Positions 25,565-34,453 of a DNA stretch of 64,000 nt are shown in pieces. The position numbers and the translations under genes were made by a program. The stretch is from Candidatus Binatia bacterium. GTDB taxonomy: Bacteria > Desulfobacterota > Binatia > UBA1149 > CAITLU01. Position 1 is the stretch's first letter; the number at the start of each line of letters is the position of its first letter. The notes beneath the pieces are model-generated. The model ran no database searches and was not told where the DNA came from. It saw only the letters and a list, made by a program, of their open reading frames with translations. The stretch covers positions 1 to 64,000 of the forward strand of contig DASXOZ010000033.1 in the NCBI GenBank assembly GCA_036493895.1. Direction: 5' to 3'.

Positions 25565-27094
25565 TCAGATCCGCGACGATCTCAGCCAGATCAGGCGGTC
25601 GGAGTCGAGCCCGCTCTGCTCCGGCGAAATCTCGGTGAAGTTCTTCTTCAGCCACGGCAGGATGCCGGCCAGCGTCAGCAGGCGTCCTTTCCTGTGAATC
25701 ACGACCATGTGCACGCCCGCACTCTGGACCACGACGTCGCGCAGGGTGAGGGAACCGGAGACGATGCGCGCTTCCGAAGTGTCGCAAAGACCCGGCGGCG
25801 TCTGTCTTCCCGCAAGATAAATGAGGATCGGATCGTCGGTCAGGATCTCGTCTTCGGGGCGAGTGTGATCGCGCACCCAGGCAGCGGTCGTCTCGACCCG
25901 GCTTGCCGCCGCGTGATTGCGCGGGTCGTGCAGCAGCGGAAACATCGCTTCTCCCTTGCCGACGTTGTTCGAGAGCATGGCAACCCATGCTCCGATCATG
26001 ACCAGCGCGGCGAGCAGCCGGCCGCCTCGCAGGGATGCCGGTATGACGAGCGCGGGCAACAGGCTCGCCGCCAGCGCCGCAGGCGGAGCGATCAGCACGA
26101 AATGGCGCCAGAAAAGCGGCGTCTGCTCCGCCAGGAATGCCAGCGACGCTGCAAGCCATGCAAAGATCCACGCTGCAACGAGGGGTCGTCGCCACGCGCC
26201 CACGAGCAGCGCCGCCGCGCCCGCAGCGCTGATGGCGCCGTCTCCGAGCGCCACGCCCCACGCACGTTCCATGTTCGCGAGCGAGTGCAGGTGGTAGGCC
26301 TCGTGCTTGGCGAAATGAAAAAGGACCGCCTGGTCGATGAGCGCGCCGCGGTCGAACGCCAACAGCGGAATGCAGACGACCACGATCGCTCCTGCCCCGA
26401 TCCAGGCGATCCGCAACGCGGACGCGCGCAGCAGCGCGATGCCGCGGCCGTCCACGCGCCACCGGTTTTCGTCGTCATCTGCTGCAGCGAGGAATGCCAC
26501 GAGCACCAGCGGCACGACCAGCGGAATCGCAAGCAGCTTGAACATCAACGCGACGCCGTAAAGCACCCCGGCCGCCAGCAGCAGTCGCCGATTCCAATCG
26601 CGACGCCTCGCGCTGAGCACCACGTCGATCGACAACAGCGCGAATGCCAGCGACGGAGTCTCGGCCTGCACGATATGGCCGAGGTCCACGAAGGTGAACG
26701 AGAGCGCCAGCGCGCAGGCCGCGACCGGACCGGCCGCGGCGCCGCCGATGCGTCGACCGATGTCGGCAATGGCGGCCAGCGCGGCCACCGCGAACGTGAT
26801 GCTCAACACACGTGCGTTCCACAGCGAATCCCCGGCCATTCGCATCGCCTGGGCGAGGGTCTCCAGAAAGGCCGGCGGCTGGGACGAGAACACCTGGGTG
26901 AACAGCGCGTGGCCGGTGAGCAGCGCGCGGGCCGACAGGAGGTAGACGCCCTCGTCGTATTCCCGCTCGGTCGGGAAGGCGGCGATCGAAAGGCGCGATG
27001 CGGCAAAAAGGACGAGGACTGCGGCCGTGCACACCGGCGCCCAGGCCGTCCAGTCCCGGGCGTAGGGCAGGGGAGTCTTTTGCGTGCTCGTCAT
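25565..27094 (-). CDS. GT-C family glycosyltransferase (ArnT/PMT-like)
   Basis: A 509-residue membrane enzyme with about ten to twelve hydrophobic segments. The first periplasmic loop has the GT-C acidic motif in TEREYDEGVYLLSARALL, followed by SSQPPAFLE, as in the PMT_2/ArnT group. A C-terminal soluble part (from about 400) includes VRDHTRPEDEILTDDPILIYLAGRQTPPG, typical of this group. It should move a sugar from a polyprenyl-phosphate donor on the periplasmic side. The acceptor (lipid A, protein or glycan) is not evident from neighbours. Confidence 0.8.
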   Translation of the reverse strand: MTSTQKTPLPYARDWTAWAPVCTAAVLVLFAASRLSIAAFPTEREYDEGVYLLSARALLTGHALFTQVFSSQPPAFLETLAQAMRMAGDSLWNARVLSITFAVAALAAIADIGRRIGGAAAGPVAACALALSFTFVDLGHIVQAETPSLAFALLSIDVVLSARRRDWNRRLLLAAGVLYGVALMFKLLAIPLVVPLVLVAFLAAADDDENRWRVDGRGIALLRASALRIAWIGAGAIVVVCIPLLAFDRGALIDQAVLFHFAKHEAYHLHSLANMERAWGVALGDGAISAAGAAALLVGAWRRPLVAAWIFAWLAASLAFLAEQTPLFWRHFVLIAPPAALAASLLPALVIPASLRGGRLLAALVMIGAWVAMLSNNVGKGEAMFPLLHDPRNHAAASRVETTAAWVRDHTRPEDEILTDDPILIYLAGRQTPPGLCDTSEARIVSGSLTLRDVVVQSAGVHMVVIHRKGRLLTLAGILPWLKKNFTEISPEQSGLDSDRLIWLRSSRI

Positions 27095-27217
27095 TACCGC
27101 TGCCGCTGGGCTTGCCTCGAGCCGGGCTTGTCATTGGCTTCAGGCGCCCCCAAGATGCCAGTTTTCGGCGCGCTCACCAGTGATGACAGGTGCGCGACGG
27201 GGGACGGAAGGAAAGGC

Positions 27218-27589
27218 ATGCCACCGGTGTTGCTCAGGCTCGACAAGCTGTTTTCGGACTCCAAGGTCATCGACCATTTCGAGGCCGGTGACGTGGTGTT
27301 CGCCGAGGGCAGCAGCGGCAATTACATGTACGTCGTCGTCGAAGGGACGATCGACATTTTCATCGGGGACCGTCTCATCGACATCTCCGGGCCGGGCGAC
27401 CTCGTCGGCGAGATGTCGCTGATCGACTCGAACCAGCGAAGCGCGTCAGCGGTGGCCCGCACGGAGGCGCGCCTGGCGCGGGTCGACGAGAACGAGTTCC
27501 TGAACATGGTCGTCGAGACGCCGTTCTTCGCGCTGCACGTGATGCGCGTCCTCGTCGCCCGCATGCGCCGCAGCAGCTCGCGCACATAG
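27218..27589 (+). CDS. single-domain cyclic-nucleotide-binding protein
   Basis: A 123-residue protein made of one cNMP-binding (Crp-type) domain and nothing else: IDHFEAGDVVFAEGSSGNYMYVVVEG, then the phosphate-binding-cassette-like region GPGDLVGEMSLIDSNQRSASAVARTEARL. There is no HTH or other effector domain, so it may be a cAMP/cGMP sensor acting through protein contacts. The E and R of the cassette (GEMSLIDSNQRSA) are present. ATG 27218 follows GGAAGGAAAGG. Confidence 0.85.
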   Translation: MPPVLLRLDKLFSDSKVIDHFEAGDVVFAEGSSGNYMYVVVEGTIDIFIGDRLIDISGPGDLVGEMSLIDSNQRSASAVARTEARLARVDENEFLNMVVETPFFALHVMRVLVARMRRSSSRT

Positions 27590-27603
27590 AAGCCGCTATT
27601 CCG

Positions 27604-27676
27604 ATATGTAATGGGGTCAGGCACCAGAAGAATGGGGTCAGGCACTATTCCCCTGGTGCCTGACCCCATTACATAT
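27604..27676. repeat. 24-bp perfect inverted repeat of REP-like type
   Basis: Arms 27604-27627 and 27653-27676 are exact inverse copies. Each contains AATGGGGTCAGGCACC or its complement. A further direct copy of AATGGGGTCAGGCAC lies in the loop at 27631-27645. It sits between the convergent cNMP-protein and PhyH genes and may also act as a bidirectional terminator. GGGGTCAGGCACC-type units are common near REP-associated (Y1) transposases, none of which is in this window. Confidence 0.75.
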
Positions 27677-27689
27677 ACGCATCCCGGGC

Positions 27690-28502
27690 CTAGCTTTCCC
27701 AGACCATCCCCGCGACGCGTTTTTCGCCGAAGAGGAACTGGGCCGGCGCCTTCTTGTCGATGTGGCCGATCAGGCCGCTGTAGATGCCGAAGCCGCAAAG
27801 CTCCTGCAGCCTCGGCTCGAACCCGCGCACCAGCTCCGGCGGGATGCCGAGCTGCTGGTTCTCCTGCTGGCGCATGTAGCCGGCGCAGTAGTTCATCGCG
27901 ATGCCGGTGCGGCGCTTGCCGCTGCGGTTGGCTCCGCCGCCGTGCCACAGGCTGCCGTGCCAGACGAGCACCGAGCCGCGCGGCATCTCGGCCGCGATCG
28001 AGTCGTAATGCTTCCCGAACATCGGCGAGTGGTCCTTGTGGTGAGTGCCGGGAATGATGCGCGTCGCGCCGTTTTCCTCGGTGAAATCGGTGATCGCCCA
28101 CATCGTGTTGCAGACGACCGCCACGTGCGGTTTCGCGAACGGAATGAGCTGGTCGTCGGCGTGGATCGGCTGCGCGCTCTCGCCCGGGTCGATCGCAATC
28201 GACGACAACGAGGAGACGAGGCAACCGGGATCGAGCACGCTCTCGACGATGGGCAGCACGGCCGCATGGGCAGGGATTTTTTCGAAGATCCGTTCGCGGG
28301 CCAGCAGGTTGTAGATCCGCACCGTGTTTGCGCCTTCGAACGGATTTCCCGCCGGGACTGCGCCGAGCTCCTTTTCCAGGCGCGCGAGCGACTCGGCGAT
28401 CGCGTCGACGAGGTCTGCCTCGATGGCGTTCTCGAGGATGGTGTAGCCCTTTTCGGAAATTTCCGCCGCGTGCTCGGCGACGGATCTGGAAGCGGTAGAC
28501 AT
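27690..28502 (-). CDS. phytanoyl-CoA dioxygenase (PhyH) family oxygenase
   Basis: A 270-residue Fe(II)/2-oxoglutarate-dependent oxygenase. The metal facial triad is readable as His and Asp in QPIHADDQ and a distal His in WHGSLWHGGG; the 2-oxoglutarate Arg is probably in NRSGKRRTG. It should hydroxylate a lipid- or natural-product-type substrate; bacterial members are very diverse. It is in the same direction as bioB upstream (40-bp gap), but no functional link is evident. Confidence 0.85.
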   Translation of the reverse strand: MSTASRSVAEHAAEISEKGYTILENAIEADLVDAIAESLARLEKELGAVPAGNPFEGANTVRIYNLLARERIFEKIPAHAAVLPIVESVLDPGCLVSSLSSIAIDPGESAQPIHADDQLIPFAKPHVAVVCNTMWAITDFTEENGATRIIPGTHHKDHSPMFGKHYDSIAAEMPRGSVLVWHGSLWHGGGANRSGKRRTGIAMNYCAGYMRQQENQQLGIPPELVRGFEPRLQELCGFGIYSGLIGHIDKKAPAQFLFGEKRVAGMVWES

Positions 28503-28542
28503 CGCGCGAATGCTCCTCGGAGTCGGCCTGACGTGTGCTGCG

Positions 28543-29532
28543 TCAGGCCGCCTGCTCGCGATCCTTCAGGTGGGCGGGAACCAGCGGCGTGATGCCGAGT
28601 TCCCCGAACAGTCCGCGGTCGTGCTCGCAGTCGGGGTTGCCGGTGGTCAGAAGCTTTTCCCCGAAGAAGATCGAGTTGGCGCCCGCGAGGAAACACAAGG
28701 CCTGGGCTTCGTCGCTGAGCTCGCTGCGACCGGCCGACAGCCGCACGATCGATGCCGGCATCAGGATGCGCGCCGTCGCGATCATCCGCACCAGCTCGAA
28801 CGCGGCAACCGGCTCGCGCTGCCCGAGAGGAGTGCCGGCAACGGCCGTCAGCGCGTTGACTGGAACGCTCTCGGGATGCGCTGGCAAATTGGCCAGCTCG
28901 ACGAGCATCGCGCAGCGATCGTCGACGGTCTCGCCCATGCCGATGATGCCGCCGCTGCAGACGGTGATGCCCGCGTCGCGCACGTGCTGCAGCGTCTCGA
29001 GCCTGTCGTCGTAGGTGCGCGTCGTGATGATGTTGCCGTAGAACTCGCGCGACGTGTCGAGGTTGTGGTTGTAGGCAACCAGGCCCGCGTCCTTCAATCG
29101 CAGCGCCTGCCCGGCCGTCAGCATTCCGAGCGTCACGCAGGCTTCCATGCCGAGACCCGTCACGCCGCGCACCATCTCGCAGACGCTGTCGAACTGGGCG
29201 CCGTCGCGCACTTCGCGCCACGCGGCGCCCATGCAGAATCGCGACGCGCCCGCATCGCGCGCCGTCCTGGCGGCGTCGAGCACGGCGGCCACATCCATCA
29301 ACGGCTCCTTGTCGACGCCGGTGGAGTAGTGGGCGCTCTGCGGGCAGTAGGAGCAGTCCTCGGGGCAGCCGCCGGTCTTGATCGACAGCAGGGAGCAGAG
29401 CTGAACCTGCGCGGCAGCATGGTGCTCGCGGTGCAGGCCCTGGGCCCGGTACAGCAGGTCGGACAGCGGCAGGTCGTGGATCGCGCGCGCCTCGGCGCAG
29501 GTCCAGTCGTGACGAAGGGCGGAGCTGTGCAT
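28543..29532 (-). CDS. bioB: biotin synthase
   Basis: A 329-residue radical SAM enzyme that inserts sulfur into dethiobiotin. The [4Fe-4S] motif is in [13 protein letters not shown] (CxxxCxxC); [20 protein letters not shown] and the arginine-containing [11 protein letters not shown] stretch match BioB. ATG 29532 gives the family length. A downstream PhyH gene follows in the same direction; other bio genes are not in the window, so biotin genes are dispersed. Confidence 0.95.
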   Translation of the reverse strand: MHSSALRHDWTCAEARAIHDLPLSDLLYRAQGLHREHHAAAQVQLCSLLSIKTGGCPEDCSYCPQSAHYSTGVDKEPLMDVAAVLDAARTARDAGASRFCMGAAWREVRDGAQFDSVCEMVRGVTGLGMEACVTLGMLTAGQALRLKDAGLVAYNHNLDTSREFYGNIITTRTYDDRLETLQHVRDAGITVCSGGIIGMGETVDDRCAMLVELANLPAHPESVPVNALTAVAGTPLGQREPVAAFELVRMIATARILMPASIVRLSAGRSELSDEAQALCFLAGANSIFFGEKLLTTGNPDCEHDRGLFGELGITPLVPAHLKDREQAA

Positions 29533-29760
29533 CGCGCTCCTGTAGCGGGGCGGGGGCGGGGGTGCAAGGAAGCCCGACGGAGGTGCGGCGGCGTGACTCT
29601 GGGCACGAGGTCGCGTCTCGAGTCCGGCGCCGGTATTGGACGCGCCTCGGATGGGGCTGCGTTCCATCATGCTGCGGGCCAGCGACCGGCAGGGGCGGTC
29701 CGCCCGCGATCAGGCGTGATCGCCGCTCACGGCCTGCCGAAAGGAAAAGGGAGAATCGCG

Positions 29761-30702
29761 ATGATCTACGACAGCATTCTTGCAACGATCGGGCGCACGC
29801 CGGTGGTCCGGCTCAATCGTATCGCTCCGGACCACGTCACCGTCTACGCCAAGTGCGAGTTCTTCAACCCGCTCGGCTCGGTCAAGGACCGCCTCGCGAT
29901 CGGGATCATCGAAGACGCCGAGCGACGCGGCACGCTCACGCCCGGCCAGACAGTGGTCGAGGCAACCTCGGGAAATACCGGTATCGCGCTGGCGATGGTT
30001 TGTGCGGCCAAGGGGTATCCGTTCGTGGCCGTGATGGTCGAGACGTTTTCGATCGAGCGACGAAAAATCATGCGCGCGCTCGGTGCAAAGGTGATCCTCA
30101 CGCCGGCCGCCGGGCGCGGCAAGGGAATGGTCGCCAAGGCAGAGGAGCTTGCTGCAAAACACGGCTGGTTCCTCGCGCGTCAGTTCGAGAACCCTGCCAA
30201 CCCGGCCTACCACCGCAGCACGACGGGCCCCGAGATCGTCAGCGACTTCGTCGGCCGCCGTCTCGACTACTGGGTTACGGGATGGGGAACGGGAGGAACG
30301 CTGACCGGCGCCGGCGAAGTGATCCGCCTGGCGAGGCCGGACGTGAAAATCATTGCGGCCGAGCCGGCCAACGCACCGCTTCTTTCAGGAGGAGAGTTCA
30401 AGCCCCACGCTATCCAGGGTTGGACGCCGGATTTCGTGCCCGCCGTGCTCGACCGCGGCATTCCGGACGAAGTGCTGCCCGTCGCAGATGCCGATGCCGT
30501 GCAGTGGGCGCGCCGCCTGTCGCGCGAAGAAGGAATTTTTTGCGGGATTTCGGGCGGCGCGACGGTCGCCGCCGCGATGCAGGTCGCGGCGCGCGCCGAA
30601 GCGGGCTCGGTGCTGCTCGCGATGATTCCCGACACCGCCGAGCGCTATCTTTCGACGCCGCTGTTCGCGGGCATCGAAGAGGGCTCCGACCCCGAACCGT
30701 GA
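29761..30702 (+). CDS. cysK: cysteine synthase (O-acetylserine sulfhydrylase)
   Basis: A 313-residue fold-type II PLP enzyme making cysteine from O-acetylserine and sulfide. The PLP Lys is in NPLGSVKDR, the substrate loop is EATSGNTGIALA, and the phosphate loop is GWGTGGTLTGAG. The GISGGATVAAAM segment near the C terminus is typical. It starts at ATG 29761 after GGAAAAGGGAG. The gene is monocistronic by layout: divergent from bioB, convergent with yceI. Confidence 0.92.
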   Translation: MIYDSILATIGRTPVVRLNRIAPDHVTVYAKCEFFNPLGSVKDRLAIGIIEDAERRGTLTPGQTVVEATSGNTGIALAMVCAAKGYPFVAVMVETFSIERRKIMRALGAKVILTPAAGRGKGMVAKAEELAAKHGWFLARQFENPANPAYHRSTTGPEIVSDFVGRRLDYWVTGWGTGGTLTGAGEVIRLARPDVKIIAAEPANAPLLSGGEFKPHAIQGWTPDFVPAVLDRGIPDEVLPVADADAVQWARRLSREEGIFCGISGGATVAAAMQVAARAEAGSVLLAMIPDTAERYLSTPLFAGIEEGSDPEP

Positions 30703-30723
30703 TCGGGGCCGGGGCCGCGTAGA

Positions 30724-31347
30724 TTACTGCACCGGCTTCGGGATCTGCGCCTCGACGTTGATCTCGATCGAGACGTCGTCGCCGACCAGAAGCCCGCCGT
30801 TGTCCATCGTCTTGTTCCAGACGATGCCGAAGTCCTTGCGGTTGAGCGACGCCGTCGCCGTGCCCGCCGCCTTCAGGTTCTTCATCGGGTCGGTGGCCAT
30901 CCCGAGCCACTGCACGTCGAGCACGATGGGCTTGGTGACGTCGCGCATCGTCAGCATGCCTTCGAGCTTGGCCTTGGTGTGGTCGGCGTTGACGTCGGTC
31001 AGCTTGTTGCCGGTGAACTTGATCGTCGGGAACCTGGCGGCGTCGAAGAAGTCGGGCGAGCGCAGGTGGTCGTCGCGCTTGGTCTCGTCGGTGTCGATGC
31101 TGGCCGTGTCGATCGTCGCGTCCACCTGCACGGAATCGCGCTTGTCGGGATCGATCTTGATCGTACCCTTGAACGACTTGAACTTGCCCGGCACCGTCGA
31201 CAGCAGGTGGCGGATCTTGAACGTCACGCTCGAGTGGGCGTGGTCGATCTCGAAGGTCTGGACCTCGGCGCGCGCAGTTCCGCAGAAGCTGAAGGCGAGG
31301 GTGGCCGCCAGCGCAAGGCTGGCCGGGGCGAAGAAAAAACGGTTCAT
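30724..31347 (-). CDS. YceI-family periplasmic protein
   Basis: A 207-residue exported protein with signal peptide 1-27 (AFSFCGTARAE). The YceI lipocalin-like barrel shows FEIDHAHSSVTFKIRHLL, then FKGTIKIDPD, DFFDAARFPTIKFTG and DFGIVWNK. YceI proteins bind isoprenoid chains such as polyprenols or ubiquinone precursors. Its ATG overlaps the stop of the upstream metallophosphoesterase (ATGA), so it is the last gene of the run that begins with cofG. Confidence 0.92.
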   Translation of the reverse strand: MNRFFFAPASLALAATLAFSFCGTARAEVQTFEIDHAHSSVTFKIRHLLSTVPGKFKSFKGTIKIDPDKRDSVQVDATIDTASIDTDETKRDDHLRSPDFFDAARFPTIKFTGNKLTDVNADHTKAKLEGMLTMRDVTKPIVLDVQWLGMATDPMKNLKAAGTATASLNRKDFGIVWNKTMDNGGLLVGDDVSIEINVEAQIPKPVQ

Positions 31348-32585
31348 GAGCGTGCTCCTTCGTTGCCGGGCTGGGCTCTTCGTAAAGTAATCAGCGTGAT
31401 CTCGCGGGGAGAGAATAACCGAACCGGCTGTCCGGTCACCCCGAGTCCGAGGTTGACGTGCAGCACCGAGCCGTTGACGCGGTAGGTGCCGCGCGGGAAG
31501 TCGCTGATGAAGCGGGCCAGCGACGAAGGCCGGCGCAGCGGCCACGGCACCGCGATCTGGCCGCCGTGGGTGTGGCCGGAAAGCGTCAGCGAAATGCCGA
31601 AGCTGATGGCCTGGTGGAAAAGCTCGGGCCGGTGGGACAGCAGGATGCGCGTCTCACCGTCGGGAATCGCTTCGATCAGCGCGGGAAGGGCGCGGTGCTC
31701 GCGCACGCCTCGCGTCCAGTCCACGCCGGCGTCGTCGACGCCGAGGATGTGAAGACGCGAGTGTTCGCGCTCGAGCGCCACGCTTTCGTCGCGCAGCACC
31801 CGGATCGACGTCAGCTCGCACAGGGCCGCGGTCACAGCGTCCGCGCCGGTATAGAAATCGTGATTGCCGAGGATCGCGATCACGCCGTCGGGAGCGGCAA
31901 GGCGACCGAGAACGGGAAACGTCCGCGGCGCATGGTCGAGCCCGTCGGTGATGTCGCCGGTGATGCAGATGAGATCGGCGCCGAGCGAATTGACGTGTTC
32001 GATGTGGGCCGCCAGGCGTTCTTCGTCCATGAAGCCGCCGAGGTGGATGTCGCTGATCTGCGCGATGCGAAACCCGTCGAAAGCCGAGGGCAGCTCGTGC
32101 ACCGGGACTTCGACTTCCAGAACGCGCACGGCGCGCTGCCCGGGCCCGTACCCCCAGGCGAGCAGCGCAGAAACGACGAGAAGCGCCACCGATCCGGTTA
32201 CCTGCGCCGGCCAGAGTACGTCCGCCGGTGAAAGCGACGCGCCCATGTGGGAGACGACTGCGAACACGACAGCGACGGCGGCCCACAGCACCGCGTTCAC
32301 GAGCAGCGCGATCATCCCGAAAAGGCACGTGAAGACGACGCCGACGTAAGCTCGCACGAACGGAGTGCGCCGCGTCGCCGCAGGTCCGGGCCGGGAGCCG
32401 AGCACGCGGCGGTTGAGCAGGTGCAGCCCGACCGGCCCCAGGAGGTGGGCGAACCACGGAATGGGAACGGCGAGCATCACGCCTGCCACCCATGCAAGGC
32501 AGATCCACTCGGCAAGAGCCGCCGTGAAGATCACCAGCCGGAAGAAGGATCGCCAGAATGCGCGCTTGAAGCGGACAAGTGCCAT
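31344..32585 (-). CDS. membrane-anchored calcineurin-like metallophosphoesterase
   Basis: A 413-residue protein: about four N-terminal membrane helices (1-150), then a YkuE-like phosphoesterase with QISDIHLGG (DxH), GDITDGLDH (GD), LGNHDFYTG (GNHD), LSHRPELF and SGHTHGGQ (GHTH). All five metal-binding motifs are intact. YkuE-like enzymes are thought to act on phospholipid-linked or small phosphate substrates at the membrane. It starts 5 bp after cofE and overlaps yceI, so it is part of the F420 transcription unit by position. Confidence 0.88.
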   Translation of the reverse strand: MALVRFKRAFWRSFFRLVIFTAALAEWICLAWVAGVMLAVPIPWFAHLLGPVGLHLLNRRVLGSRPGPAATRRTPFVRAYVGVVFTCLFGMIALLVNAVLWAAVAVVFAVVSHMGASLSPADVLWPAQVTGSVALLVVSALLAWGYGPGQRAVRVLEVEVPVHELPSAFDGFRIAQISDIHLGGFMDEERLAAHIEHVNSLGADLICITGDITDGLDHAPRTFPVLGRLAAPDGVIAILGNHDFYTGADAVTAALCELTSIRVLRDESVALEREHSRLHILGVDDAGVDWTRGVREHRALPALIEAIPDGETRILLSHRPELFHQAISFGISLTLSGHTHGGQIAVPWPLRRPSSLARFISDFPRGTYRVNGSVLHVNLGLGVTGQPVRLFSPREITLITLRRAQPGNEGARS

Positions 32586-32590
32586 CGGGT

Positions 32591-33340
32591 TCAGCGGAAC
32601 AGGTCCTGGGCCCGGGGTCGTATCAGCGCCCCGGCATCGTCTTCGCCGGCCACGTAATCGAATCCCCGGACGAGTACCGCAGGAATTCCGCCTGCCTTGG
32701 CCATAACCAGTCCTGCGGCCGCCGCAACCTGGTCGGCAACCGCGATGATCGTATGCTCGAGGGTGCGTCCCGACCAGTCGGTTCTTCCGATGTGGTCGTC
32801 GAGCACCTTGAGTCCCGCCGTTCCGATCGCGAAATCGATCTGCCCGAGACGCCACGGCCTGCCGAACGTATCGGTGATGACGACGGCGACATCGAAGCCG
32901 AAACGCGCGGCGAGGCGGCTGCGAAGACCCGCCGCCGAGACATCCGAATCCAGAGGCAGCAGCGTCGCTTCGTCGTTCGACGCCTGGTTGGAGCGATCGA
33001 CACCGGAGTTGGCAGCGACGAATCCCTTGGCGGTCGCAGTGATCAGGTGCCCGTCGTTCATGCGGAGCACTTCGGTGGCCTCGCGCAGCGCGAGCTCGAT
33101 CAGCGCCGGGTCTTTCTCGTACTTCTTCGCGTACGCCTTGGCCTTGTCGCGAGGCTCGACGCTGTCCATGCGCACGATGCGGCCTTCGGACTTGGAGACG
33201 ACTTTCTGGCAGACGACGACGATGTCGCGCCAGGCCAGGCCGCCCGCACGCACAGCAGCATCGCCGATGAGCGCCGCAAGGTCGTCGCCGGGGAGGATCG
33301 CCGGCATTCCTTCGAGCCCGATGACCGAAACGGTTTTCAT
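32591..33340 (-). CDS. cofE: F420-0:gamma-glutamyl ligase
   Basis: A 249-residue CofE enzyme that adds glutamates to F420-0 with GTP. Recognisable stretches are VVVCQKVVSKSEGR, RDKAKAYAKKY, ITDTFGRPWRLGQIDFAIG and AAAAGLVMAKAGGIPAVLVRG. It is the single-domain form rather than the FbiB fusion of mycobacteria. Its ATG overlaps the cofD stop (ATGA). The substrate comes from the CofG/CofH/CofD steps encoded just upstream. Confidence 0.92.
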   Translation of the reverse strand: MKTVSVIGLEGMPAILPGDDLAALIGDAAVRAGGLAWRDIVVVCQKVVSKSEGRIVRMDSVEPRDKAKAYAKKYEKDPALIELALREATEVLRMNDGHLITATAKGFVAANSGVDRSNQASNDEATLLPLDSDVSAAGLRSRLAARFGFDVAVVITDTFGRPWRLGQIDFAIGTAGLKVLDDHIGRTDWSGRTLEHTIIAVADQVAAAAGLVMAKAGGIPAVLVRGFDYVAGEDDAGALIRPRAQDLFR

Positions 33341-34404
33341 CTCGCAGTGCCCCGGGCTTGCAAGGGCCTTGCCGCCCCTCGTGCAGCCCTGCGTCGCTGC
33401 GGAGTTGCACGAAGCGTCGCGGTCTTGGTACGCCCGCGCCGCGCTGGCGGGGAATCGGACTGCTGCGACAGCGGACCGACGAGAAAGCGCGCGAGTTTTT
33501 CCGCGCGACGTGGATCGACGATCAGGATGTCGTGTTCGACGAGCGCGATGCCGCTCGCAGCCTCGCCCGCATCTTTGCCCGCACCCTTGATGGAGCGGTC
33601 GCCCGGCGCGACGACGAGCGTGGCCGCAAACGGCCGCAACAGCGCAGCGATGCTTTCGATCCCGGCCCGTTTTCCCATCGATTTGAGCATCGCGGCAAGC
33701 GGTCCTTTGACGGCTCGTCCGGCGATCAGCGGACTGACGGCAACGACGCGATCTCTTGCCGCGGCAACCGCGCGGCGGATCCCCGGCACGGCCAGCACCG
33801 GCCCGAGGCTGACGAAAGGATTGCTCGGCGCGAGGATGACGCGGTCCGCGCGACGTATCGCGTCGATGACGCCGGGCGCAGGACGGGCCGTGCGCGCACC
33901 GCGGTAACGCACTGCGCGCACGTTCGGCTTTGCGCGTTGCCGCACCAGGTAGTCCTGGAACGCAAGGCTGCCATCGTCGGTGACGACGATGGTGCGGACG
34001 CGGTCGTCGCTCATCGGCAGCACGCGAACGTCGACCGAGCGGGCGCGCGCCAGCTCGGCTGTAACCTGGGAAAGCGAAGCCCCTTCGCGAAGCCTGCGGG
34101 TGCGCTGGATGTGGGTGGCAAGGTCGCGGTCGCCGAGCGCGAACCAGCCTGGGCCGGCCAGCCGATCCAGCTCGTCGCGGGTGCGGAACGTGTCGCCGTC
34201 GATTCCCCAGCCGCGCTCGAGCGGCGCCAGCCCTGCAAGGGTGTACACGATGGTGTCGATGTCGGGTGAGACGGCCAGGCCGTAGAATTCTTCGTCGTCG
34301 CCGGTGTTGACGACGACGGTCAGGTCGGCGGCCGGAACCAGGCGAACGAGTCCCCGCAACAGGCGAGCAGCCCCGACTCCCCCGGCCAGCAACGTGATTT
34401 TCAC
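33337..34404 (-). CDS. cofD: 2-phospho-L-lactate (or phosphoenolpyruvate) transferase
   Basis: A 355-residue CofD/FbiA enzyme joining FO to the phospholactyl or phosphoenolpyruvyl group from its GDP/GTP-activated donor. Hallmarks are TLLAGGVGAARLLRGL, VVVNTGDDEEFYGL, SPDIDTIVYTLAG and LAPSNPFVSLGP. The start is GTG. The final 50 residues form a basic tail (ARRGRTKTATLRATPQRRRA) beyond the usual end. The guanylyltransferase that makes the donor (CofC/FbiD) is not in the window. Confidence 0.93.
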   Translation of the reverse strand: MKITLLAGGVGAARLLRGLVRLVPAADLTVVVNTGDDEEFYGLAVSPDIDTIVYTLAGLAPLERGWGIDGDTFRTRDELDRLAGPGWFALGDRDLATHIQRTRRLREGASLSQVTAELARARSVDVRVLPMSDDRVRTIVVTDDGSLAFQDYLVRQRAKPNVRAVRYRGARTARPAPGVIDAIRRADRVILAPSNPFVSLGPVLAVPGIRRAVAAARDRVVAVSPLIAGRAVKGPLAAMLKSMGKRAGIESIAALLRPFAATLVVAPGDRSIKGAGKDAGEAASGIALVEHDILIVDPRRAEKLARFLVGPLSQQSDSPPARRGRTKTATLRATPQRRRAARGAARPLQARGTAR

Positions 34405-34453
34405 GATTTTCCGTGCCGGGCCGCGCCGACCGGGAGCGAGGCCGAAGCGGGAT

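Noticed and set aside
25694-27589. 631-codon plus-strand frame opposite the glycosyltransferase
   Set aside because: Only its last 123 codons, the cNMP-binding protein, are supported; the rest is an antisense image of the GT-C gene.
27893-29785. 630-codon minus-strand frame across PhyH and bioB
   Set aside because: Different frame from both; PhyH and BioB have intact motifs.
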